A DNA stretch of 16,272 nt, from the NCBI GenBank assembly GCA_027604665.1, contig JADGIZ010000312.1, positions 1 through 16,272 on the forward strand. Direction: 5' to 3'. Positions 8,601 to 16,272 of the stretch are shown here, piece after piece. A model generated the notes under the pieces. It ran no database searches. It saw only the letters and a list, made by a program, of their open reading frames with translations, and was not told the DNA's origin. Numbering within the stretch: the first letter of the stretch is position 1; every line of letters begins with the position of its first letter. Position numbers and translations under genes: made by a program. This DNA is from Polyrhizophydium stewartii (Eukaryota > Chytridiomycota > Chytridiomycetes > Rhizophydiales).

Positions 8601-10921
8601 GAGGCCAAGCTCAAGGAGGACGTTCGGGAGGAGCTGACGCGGTACAGCGGCAAGATCCTGCTGCACACAGAGGCGTCGGGCGTCATCTCGCCAGTGTGGC
8701 AGGACTGCGCGCCGCAGGATATTCTCACGCCGCGCGAAGCGATGGAGATCATCCAGCAGTCTCGCGGCACGAGCACAACAGACGGTGCGGCCAGCGAGCC
8801 GCTGGAGGCCGAGATTGCGTACTACCGCGTGCCGAGCACGGCCGAGACGGCGCCGGACCCGTCCGACATTGACCACATTGTACAGCTGGTCAGCAGGCAC
8901 TATGTGCCAAACTGCGCCGTGGTGCTCAACTGCCAGATCGGCCTTGGCCGCTCGACGACGGGCACCGTGATTGCGTCGCTGGTGCTGCGGTGGCTCAGCC
9001 GCAGCTCGCCAAGCACCGCCGCCAGCCCCGTGGCGGACACGCCACGTCTCAGCAGCCCAACATCGCGCCCGCGGCTCAACTACCGCGCGATCCACTCGCT
9101 GCTGCGCGTGATCCGCAACGGCGTCGAGTGCAAGCAAGTCGTGGACGAGACGATCGACAACTGCGCGCTGCTGATCAACCTGCGCGAGAGCATCGAGGAC
9201 TGTCGGCAGGCGTCCGACGCCGAGGCGGACAAGGCGCAGAAGCTGGCGCATCTCCAGCGCGGCGTGCTGCATCTCAAGCGGTACTTTACGCTCATTCTGT
9301 TCCAGAGCTATCTCGAGAGCAACGAGCCTGGGGTCGAGATGCTGCTCGTGACGTTCCAAGATTGGCTGCAGAAGCATCCAGAGTTTGCGACCGTGTCCGA
9401 GGAGATGGACGGCGACGAGAGGCTTGTGTTGACGCCCGTTGAGGAGATTGCGCCTGGCGACGGAATCGCGCTGTCGAGCGAAGTCGTCCATGTCGTCAAC
9501 AGCCGCAGCGGTGGCGTGCTCGCGCAGGGCACCATCATCAAGGTGAGCCTCTGTTTTGGGCTCCCTCCACGATTGACGCTGTGCATCCCGCTGCCGCTGA
9601 CAGTAACCGGCTGTCCTGCACAGTACGACATGTTCCCCGGCGCACAGAAGCTGTCGCTGCCGGACCGCATCGAAGGTAAGACAAGGCAGTGTGATGACCC
9701 TCTCACAGGCATTTGGACACTGACGTCGCATACCGCCCCCCCCCCTGCCCCAACCAGGCGCTTACAACTTCCGCCGCATTGACCTGGTCGCCGTGCGCGC
9801 TTCGGTCGAGCCGAGCACGGATGTGGCCGACATGCCGATGGCGTCGTGGATCAACGAGCCCGATGTTGTGACCGTTCCGTCGACGACGTCGCCCGCCGTG
9901 TTTGGCGTCGGCATGCCGACCAAGGAGGGCATCCGCCGCGTGCTCAAGCACGTGCGATCAGGGCCCGACGGCGACCGCAAGCTGTTCTGGACCAGTTTAC
10001 GCGAGGAGCCGGTCATTTATGTCAATGGTGCGACTTGATTGGGCATGGAGATGCGTGCTTGGGCAGGCTGATTCTGATGCATCGGTGTGCTTTCAGGAAA
10101 GCCCTACGTGCTCCGACTGTTCCAGGACCCGCTGCGCGTGAGTGTCTCGCTGCTGCTCGTATGAATCTGCTTGGCTTGGTGCTGACGTTTTGATCTGCTG
10201 CCGAGGCAGAACCTCGAGGCGACGGGCATTGCCCGCGAGCGCGTCGAGCTGATGGAGCTCCAGATGAAGAACGAGATCATCCAGGACCTGCGGCGCTGCA
10301 ATGGGCGGCTGCTGCTGCACGAGGAGCGCGTCGAGCCCAACTCGCAGTTTACGCTCGTGGTACGTGCGTGCATGTGTGTGTGTGTGTGTGTGCTGCATGT
10401 GGGCGGAGTGGCGAGCAAGGCGAGTCGAGTGCTGACGCCGGGCGGTTGCGCAGCCTGTGTGGGAGTCGGTGCGTGAAGAGGACATTGAGACGCCGTCCGA
10501 GGTGTACGAGCGCATCAAGGCCGAGGGGTACCGCGTGGACTACTGGCGCATCCCGATGTAAGCCACCGTTGATCGCCACGCCTCCCTCTGTCTGTGTGTC
10601 TGTCTGTCTGGCTCGACGTGGGCGAAACGGCGCTGACACCCCGCGCACGTTGGATCCCGCAGCACGGACGAGCAGGCGCCGATCCCAAACGTGTTTGACC
10701 AGCTCATGGACCGCCTGCTGAGCATCGGCCACAACTGCGACGCCATGTTCAACTGCCAGATGGGCCGCGGCCGCACGACAACGGGCATCGTCATCACGTG
10801 TCTGATGCAGATGATTGTTGGCAACGCGTCGCTGCTGACGAGCGATGCCCGGCGGCTTCTCGACAGCGAAGACGACGACGACGCGGCGGCGATGCTGTTG
10901 AGCGTTGGTGGTGGCGGCGTT

Positions 10922-10963
<42 letters not shown>

Positions 10964-11755
10964 CTCGTGTCGCCCTTGTCAGCGTCCAAGATCCGAGACT
11001 CGGAAGTCGATTTGCACGCACGCTTCAAGGCGGGCGAGTACAAGATGATCATGCAGCTTCTCGCGGTGCTGCAGCACGGCAAGCTCGCCAAGACGCTGAC
11101 GGACCGCGCCATCGACATGGCGGACCACATGCAGAACCTGCGCGTGGCGATTTATGATTACCGACTCAGGATGCTGGCCGCCGAGGTTGGGTCGCGCAAG
11201 TTTGAGGCGCTCGCGGAGATGGGCGCCAAGTACCTCGTGCGATACTTTTTCTTGATCACGTTCGCGGACTACCTCGTCGAGGTCTGGGCCGCGTGGGCTC
11301 CGCGCGCCTTGTCGGCCGGCCTGGCCAGCCCCGATATGGCCGTCGCGTCGCCTGGCAACTCGGGTGCGCAGCATGTCGCAGAGGCCGCCCGCGTGCCCGA
11401 CGGCGATATCAGCGACCGCATGGGCCTGCCGCGCATCAGCGGCGACGAGCGAGACGCCGCCATCAACGACAACAACAACGACGCCGACGACGACGACGGC
11501 AACTGCGATGGCGATGACAGTGATAACGCAGACATTGATGGCGGCATTGGCAAGGCCGCTGATACCCCCCGTCGCGCGGACCGGCGCCGATCGTCGGCGA
11601 GCGGGCGAGAGAACCTCTCCACCGCGCACGACCGCCGCGAGAGCACCGGCAGCAGCAACTTCAGTGCCGGCCGGCCCATCACCTTCAGCGCGTGGCTCGC
11701 GGACCGCAAGGAGATCCTCAACACGCTGCGCAAGAGCAACCAAGTACTCGAATAA
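5666..11755 (+). CDS. Paladin-like protein with three PTP-like phosphatase/phytase repeats (1720 aa, 12 exons)
   Basis: Model: join(5666..6866, 6938..7165, 7257..7454, 7535..7912, 8002..8174, 8268..9542, 9624..9675, 9758..10027, 10097..10137, 10210..10359, 10454..10557, 10663..11755), 5163 nt, GT-AG throughout, in phase. Residues 1-240 are Ser-rich and His-rich. Three homologous repeats begin near residues 257, 727 and 1138. Each has 'NFR', 'VFGVxxPTxxGIxxVL', 'REEPxxYxN', 'LExxExxLKxD', a PTP loop, then a helical 'NLR...RYFxLxxFxxYL...FxxWL' tail. The loops are C470GMGVGR, C948QIGLGR and C1388QMGRGR (CX5R, with Asn for the usual His). This architecture is that of paladin (PTPlike_phytase family; fungal copies are often named inositol hexakisphosphate-domain proteins). 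Vertebrate paladin is reported as an endosomal PI(4,5)P2 phosphatase; the substrate here is unknown. Repeat 3 carries a poly-Gly tract and an Asp/Asn-rich insert before its final FSAWL. No membrane segment is seen. Confidence 0.9.
5801..5875 (+). repeat. Histidine-rich segment of the paladin-like protein
   Basis: Residues 46-70 contain 15 His among 25 residues (patterns such as HHPHQHHHHPHHH and GHHHRH), encoded by CAC/CAT runs. This is low-complexity sequence in the disordered N-terminal extension. It could bind metal ions or be drift of a CAC-rich repeat; nothing in the sequence decides. Confidence 0.8.
10373..10392 (+). repeat. (TG)10 microsatellite in paladin-like intron 10
   Basis: Ten uninterrupted TG units lie near the donor of the intron at 10360-10453. 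Intron 11 (10558-10662) also has a TCTG/TGTG run around 10588-10611. Both are simple repeats in spliced-out sequence. Confidence 0.9.
10922..10960 (+). repeat. GGC/GGT trinucleotide tract encoding polyglycine
   Basis: A GGT/GGC run encodes 13 glycines in a row. It follows a shorter Gly-rich stretch (SVGGGGVGGG) between the repeat-3 PTP loop and the next helical segment of the paladin-like protein. An acidic SEDDDD stretch precedes it. It acts as a flexible linker at most. Confidence 0.9.
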
Positions 11756-12469
11756 ACGATCCTTCTCGCCCCCCTCCACCAGGCAGAGAGCGGCACAAAT
11801 GAAGAAAACACAGACAGCTCAACAAGACCAGACTGATATTGCTTAAATCGGCTTTTAACGACGGCGACTAAGAGACCGACTTGTAATGGTTTGATGGCGG
11901 CGGCGGCGGCGGCAACGACGGTGATCCTGACTAGACGAAGACTGAAAGAATGAAACGAGTATATCCCAATTGAACGCAGTCTCGTATGGAGGAGGAGCAG
12001 ATGGTGGCGGTGGTAAGGAAGAGAGGGAGAGATGGAGGGAGAAGCGGAGCAGAAGCAGTTGGATAGTGGGAGAGAGAGATGATCAAAGTAGGGGGGGGGA
12101 GAAGGCCACTGTCCGACTTCAGCATGTACACTCACACAAAGAGAATTCACAAAACAAGAAGAGAGCCGTGCCACTCGAAAGCATTGTCCAAGAGCGGCGG
12201 CATGTAGAAAAAGTAGGGGGGGGGAGTAGAGCGAGTAAAACGAGAGGAAAAGAAAACACGAGATCCGAGGCGACCGAAGCCAATCAAGGACAAAAAAAGA
12301 GAAGTTGACGAGAGCCGCAAAGCCCGAATATAAGCATGACCCGCTTCTGTCGCAAGAGGTATGGCGTATGGCGATGGCGATGATGGTGGTGGCTTGCGAC
12401 GAGGGAGCCAACCGAACCAGAAACCAACAAATAACAATGCCCCAGTCATCATCATCATCATCATCGTCA
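11756..12469. other. Convergent intergenic region, 3' flanks of paladin-like and atg1 genes
   Basis: The two genes end tail to tail with 714 nt between stop codons, and I find no gene in between. From about 11980 to 12310 the plus strand is strongly purine-rich (GA and G runs), so the atg1 3' UTR would be pyrimidine-rich. An AAGTA plus G8-9 plus AG element occurs twice, near 12086-12100 and 12212-12226. No AATAAA is visible for either gene. A (CAT/ATC)n run at about 12446-12473 overlaps the atg1 stop codon. Confidence 0.5.
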
Positions 12470-12473
12470 TCAT
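12446..12473 (+). repeat. ATC/CAT trinucleotide repeat across the atg1 stop codon
   Basis: A TCATCATC... run with one CGT interruption reads as TGA TGA on the minus strand. It therefore supplies the atg1 stop (12472-12470) and several further in-frame TGA codons directly behind it. Confidence 0.85.
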
Positions 12474-13132
12474 GAGGAGGAGGTCTTGGCTTGGATCGCG
12501 CTGAGGCGGCCATACAGGCCAACCAAGAACTTCTCAATAGCAACACGGTCCTCGTCCGAGAGCTCGTCGCCGTCATCGCCCTCGGCCATGGCGCTGCCAG
12601 AATCAATGGCGCCGCCCGCATCCGCCGCGCTTCCTCCCTTGCCCTGCTCCTGGCGGCCGGCGACCGGCGTCGCGTCGGCAGGCGTGCGCGGCCGCGTGTG
12701 CAGCAGCGACTCGAGGAGCAAGATGGCCTGCTGGTACGCCACCTCGCACCCGTCAAGGTCCTGCTGGTGCAGCTCGTTGAGGGCCGCGACTTGCGAAATG
12801 TGCAGGGCGTAGTCGTAGATGATCTTTTCGGCGGGCGTCGGGACCGTCGGCGCAGCAGCAGCAGCAGCGGAAGCGCCCTGCTCACGCTGGCCCTGCTGCT
12901 GCTTCTGCTGCTGTTGCTCTTGTTGTTGCTGCTGCTGCTGCTGCTGTTGCTGTTGCTTTGCGGCCGCCTGCTCAAACGGAATGGCATGCTCGCGAGCCTC
13001 GTCCGCACGCGCAATGCACTCGTTGAACCTGTCGCGAATCCACTGCACCACAACGCTCAGATTGAACATCATATTGGCCGACGCCTGGTTGGCCTCCGAT
13101 GCAGGTCCGCCGGCCTGGTTCGCTCCACTCGA

Positions 13133-13184
<52 letters not shown>

Positions 13185-13616
13185 CCACGATGGCCAAACC
13201 CAAAGCGCGAGAGCAACATCGACGCCTGCGCCGCATGCGCACGCTCCTGCTCCTGATCCCACATCTGCTTGGCAAGCTCCATGCCGAACTGGTACAGGCC
13301 GAGCGCGTGCACGTAGAGCGACACCGTCTCGTCAGGCAGCGTCGCGAGCATGACGCGCGACGTGCCCCGCATTGGATCGTCCGAGGCGGGCGTGGGGCTC
13401 CTGCCCGCCGCAAGATGCTCCGCGGCTTGGCGCAGCGTGACCTGGCGCATCAGCTCCCGAAAGTATCCGTCGGCGAGCGTGTTGACGGCATGCGCGCGCA
13501 AGGCACACAGGTTGAGCGAAGCGAAAAAGGCCGTCTGGTGCTCGTTGAGGGCTCCCGTCTCAAGCTGGGTCATGAACGGCAGGTTCTTGTGGCGCGCCTC
13601 GGACGGCGTGCCCGAG

Positions 13617-13660
<44 letters not shown>

Positions 13661-14096
13661 ATGCTGCTGATGCTGCTGATGTTGTCCACCAGCAGCACCT
13701 GGCGCATTCGGCGGCATGCCGGCGCTCGATCCGCCAAACACTGCCGCCGAATTGTTCGAGTCGGATAGCTGGGTGGGCGTGCGCAACGAGCCCAGGATGC
13801 GGCCTGGCATCGCGCGGCCTCGGTTAGCGGGACGCACCACAGCATCGCGGTTGTGCTGCGCCGCACCTTTTGCAACGTCGCTTCCCACACGCTGCATGCG
13901 CACGTCTCCGCCCGCGGCGCTGGGCACGGGTGACGCACGGGCAGCCTGCGCAGCCTGCGCCGCGTCAATGGCCGGCGATGCGGGCTTGGATCCGCCCGAG
14001 GCGACTCCGCGGGCAAGTGCGGCCAGATCGGCCAGGCTGGGGCGTTTCGACAGGGCATTTCCAAGAATCGATGCCGCCGTCATCGACTGAGCCTGC

Positions 14097-14131
<35 letters not shown>

Positions 14132-16177
14132 TTGCTGCTGTTGCTGCTGGGACTGTGTCGACGAAAGCGGCGTGCCGGCTCGCTGTGCCTGCGAGACAAC
14201 CTGGTCCGCGAGCCAATTGACCTCGACGACTCCCTTTTCCACCACCACATACTCGTCCGAGGCCTGCATCAGACTCGGCTCAGGCGCGTCCGCATACACG
14301 GACGACGCGCGCATGTCCGACGAGGTCGACATGGGAAACGGCGGCTGCAGTGGAGGTTGCGGGGTCGCTGGCGGCGGCGGTTGTGGCGTGCCCTGGCTTG
14401 GTCGGCGCACCCTGTTCGCGGCAGCAAGCGCGGCAGACGCCGTCGCCGAGACCAGAGCAGCTGCGGCCGAAGCAGTCGACTGGGCTGCGGGCAGAGTCTG
14501 CCTGGCCGCGGCGCTGGCGTCGCTCGGCGCGGGCATCGAGATCCTGGCAGCGAGGGCTTGCATGGCGGCAGGCGAGGCAGTCGTATCCGGCTGCGCGATG
14601 TCCCGCTGAACCGGCAACGGGGCAGGTGTCGCCGAGGCCAAGGGAGCAGCAGCCAGATCGAAGGGGCTCGGGGCGGACCTTTTGTCGTCGGCATCGTCGT
14701 CGCTGAAGACAAACGAGCCCACGGAGGATCCAAACGACGAGTGGCTCTGGGCCTCGGGGGACTTGATGCGAGCAACGGTGACCTGGGAGAGCGGGTGGGG
14801 CTGCGGCGTCGGCGTCGGCGGTTGAGTTGCAGGGGTGCCGTGGCTTGGCGACGTTTGGGCAGCTTGAGCCGCGGTGCTCAGCCGGCCGATGCTGGGGATG
14901 CGGATGCGCGGCTCGGGGGTTGTGCCGAGCCTGGATAGCGGCATCGGCTGAGCGCCGTACTCGGGGAACGGCGGCTCGAGCTCCTGGAGCGGCATTGACG
15001 GCGAGCGGGCGACGGGCTGCGCCTCTGGACGCACGTGGACGGCGTCGCCGAGCGAGACGCGGTGCACGACGCGCGGCTGCGGCGAGGGAGCGTCGTCTCG
15101 CGCGGCTGGGGCACCGACGGGGTTGAGGAGCGAGGGCGACACGGGCGAGTGCGGCCTGGCGCTGCTGCTGAAGGACGGCGTGCGGCGGACAGCGTGCCTT
15201 GTGTGTAACTGAAGATCCTGCTGCTGTGCCTGCTGCTGTGCCTGCTGCTGGTTCAGAAGCATCTGCTGGTGCAGATTGACCTGCGACGAGCGGGAGGGCA
15301 GACGGGCGGGAAGCGGGGCAGATCCGGGTCCCAGAGCCGAAGCGGGTGACGCGCTGCTCGCCGCGGGCTGGTTGCCGGCGGAATGCTGCACCGTGTCCAT
15401 GCGGGGGTCGACGACGCGGAACGTGGCGACGCTCGGGTGCATGAACAGCTCCTCAAAGGTCATGCGCTCGACGGGATTGCGCTTCAGCAGGCGGCGGATC
15501 AGGTCCTTGAGGTCCTCGGGGACGGGCGGGATGTCGCGGGACTTTGCAAAGTTGGCGTACTTTGGGCTTGAGCCGAGCGAGCCGACGTGCATGGCGGTCT
15601 GCGGCTGGACGGGCGATGAGGCCATGTGCGTCATGCTCTTGCGGTGCGCCAGGTGGGCCGGCTGCTGGTGAGACACGGGCTGGGGCATCTGCTGGGGCTG
15701 CACCGAGTGCGGGTGCTGCGGGTACTGCTGCGGCATGTACGAGTGCTGCTGCGGCGGAAACTGCTGCTGCTGCGGGAACTGCTGGTGCTGGTGCTGGTGT
15801 TGCTGCGGGGTGGCGTGGAACTCGCGCGGATGCATGACATTGTGCTCGTCGGGGGCCTCTCCCGGGAAGCGGATCCAGCCATCGCCGCGCTCAATCTTGC
15901 GCAGGAGCTCAATGTGGTTCTGGGCACGGAACGGCGGGCGGCCGCAGATCATCTCAAAGAGAATGGCGCCGAGCGACCACAGGTCGGCCTTGGCGTCGTA
16001 CTTGTCGCCGCGCAGGATCTCCGGGGCCATGTAGAGCGGCGAGCCGCATAGCGTCGAGGCCATGGACTGGGCGGGCAGCGCACGGGCAAAGCCAAAGTCC
16101 GCAAGCTTGAGGATGGGCAGGGCGGGCACGACGACGGGGGCGGCGCCCGGGCGGGCGGGTGTTGCGCGTCCATGCGC
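12470..16177 (-). CDS. atg1: Autophagy-initiating Ser/Thr kinase Atg1/ULK, lacking its N-lobe in this window
   Basis: The frame is open from 16177 to the TGA at 12470 (residues counted from 16129). It begins within the kinase domain: [13 protein letters not shown] (DFG 11-13), activation loop [13 protein letters not shown] (Thr26, Ser30), then [16 protein letters not shown] and [22 protein letters not shown]-rich insert (91-198) precedes the rest of the C-lobe ([29 protein letters not shown], 207-234). The DEYVVVEKG segment (Y627-V630) matches the Atg8-interacting motif of yeast Atg1. From about residue 845 to the end are the tandem MIT helices that bind Atg13, including [13 protein letters not shown] and [13 protein letters not shown]. 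The glycine loop, VAIK lysine and HRDLKPQN loop are absent, and no in-frame ATG precedes the DFG. The 5' part must lie in an exon beyond the window, or is lost. Atg1 starts autophagosome formation with Atg13 and Atg17/FIP200-type partners. Confidence 0.92.
12893..12957 (-). repeat. Atg1 polyglutamine tract 4 (interrupted)
   Basis: A CAG/CAA run encodes about Q13, then E, Q4, K, Q3, in the linker between two MIT helices (after [11 protein letters not shown], before [13 protein letters not shown]). The mix of CAA and Lys/Glu interruptions suggests an older, stabilised tract. Confidence 0.9.
13133..13183 (-). repeat. Atg1 polyglutamine tract 3 (Q17)
   Basis: Sixteen consecutive CAG codons plus one CAA lie between GFGHRG and SSGANQAGG, inside the MIT region. 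The near-pure CAG run suggests recent slippage. Confidence 0.9.
13619..13684 (-). repeat. Atg1 polyglutamine/histidine tract 2
   Basis: Fourteen pure CAG codons (13619-13660) are preceded in the protein by a QHQQHQQH pattern. The tract lies just before the first MIT segment ([13 protein letters not shown]). Confidence 0.9.
14093..14149 (-). repeat. Atg1 polyglutamine tract 1 (Q19)
   Basis: Nineteen CAG/CAA codons lie about 33 residues after the Atg8-interacting motif, in the disordered middle region. Several CAA codons break up the CAG run. Confidence 0.9.
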
Positions 16178-16271
16178 TCATGATCGTGGCCACGGCGTGG
16201 CCAGACGCCTCCGAGAGCGCGGCCCAGAGGTCGACGGTCTTGGCGTTCGAGAAGGCAAACTTCTTGAGGTA
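16161..16271 (-). CDS. Fragment of an M1-family (puromycin-sensitive type) aminopeptidase
   Basis: Reading minus from 16271, 37 codons match the C-terminal ERAP1-like region of M1 zinc aminopeptidases. Visible pieces are [20 protein letters not shown] and [17 protein letters not shown]. In family members this block (YLKK..YGNA.T.DLW.ALS.ASG..V...M..WT) is normally followed by a VGFPV-type continuation. Here the match stops at codon 16163-16161 and the frame runs into [11 protein letters not shown], which is only a shadow of the atg1 frame. The zinc-binding HExxH motif would lie upstream, beyond the window edge. The fragment is on the same strand as atg1 but in a different frame, with no GT donor near its end. 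It may be the broken end of a gene, a rearrangement or an assembly join. Confidence 0.75.
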
Positions 16272-16272
16272 C

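Noticed and set aside
11269..13053. 594-codon minus-strand frame across the convergent intergenic region
   Set aside because: It overlaps the ends of the paladin-like and atg1 genes in other frames and reads as Ser/Leu/Arg low complexity caused by pyrimidine-rich sequence.
13619..13684. Trinucleotide tracts as a CRISPR array or tandem-repeat locus
   Set aside because: The units are 3 nt with no spacers and lie inside the atg1 coding frame as polyQ.
12491..13768. 425-codon plus-strand frame rich in poly-Leu
   Set aside because: The poly-Leu runs are the complement of atg1 CAG tracts; this is an antisense shadow, not a membrane protein.

Overview
This is a GC-rich eukaryotic nuclear segment, most likely from a chytrid fungus. 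The evidence is short GT-AG introns (69 to 143 nt) that nearly all carry a CTGAC or CTCAC branch point, closely spaced genes on both strands, long CAG-encoded glutamine tracts, and a divergent ankyrin protein. The style of that ankyrin protein (an F-box-like start, a DWQGDL motif, then HERMPDGSW) resembles, from memory, an expanded family in Rhizophydiales such as Polyrhizophydium. The taxonomic call is an inference.

Layout, left to right. (1) Minus strand, 1-456: the first three small exons of a gene with no long ORF. They splice into a KLAxARxKLxxFQKKR-type N-terminus like that of golgin/coiled-coil proteins, and the gene runs off the left edge. (2) Minus strand, 874-2019: a single-exon F-box-like/ankyrin protein. 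(3) 2020-3660: mostly non-coding, with a plus-strand open frame (about 3120-3560) ending in a CCHC zinc knuckle, probably the 3' end of a dead non-LTR retrotransposon. (4) Minus strand, 3660-5630: a second, larger F-box/ankyrin protein with two CxxC pairs. (5) Plus strand, 5666-11755: a paladin-like protein with three PTP-like phytase/phosphatase repeats. I rebuilt it as 12 exons and 1720 codons, with every junction in phase. (6) 11756-12469: the 3' flanks of two convergent genes, polypurine on the plus strand. (7) Minus strand, 12470-16177: the autophagy kinase Atg1/ULK, lacking its N-lobe in this window. It is rich in polyQ and has a Q/H/P-rich insert inside the kinase C-lobe. (8) Minus strand, 16161-16271: a fragment of an M1-family aminopeptidase that directly abuts the atg1 exon.

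The genes do not form a pathway. Paladin (phosphoinositide/inositol phosphate chemistry), Atg1 (autophagy initiation) and a golgin-like protein (Golgi) all concern membrane traffic, but that is probably chance. The most notable points are the aminopeptidase/atg1 junction with the missing kinase N-lobe, the paladin protein in which all three repeats keep the CX5R loop but only the third keeps the likely general-acid aspartate, the hidden spliced gene at the left edge, and divergent start codons only 35 bp apart. I found no CRISPR array, tRNA, rRNA or intact mobile element.
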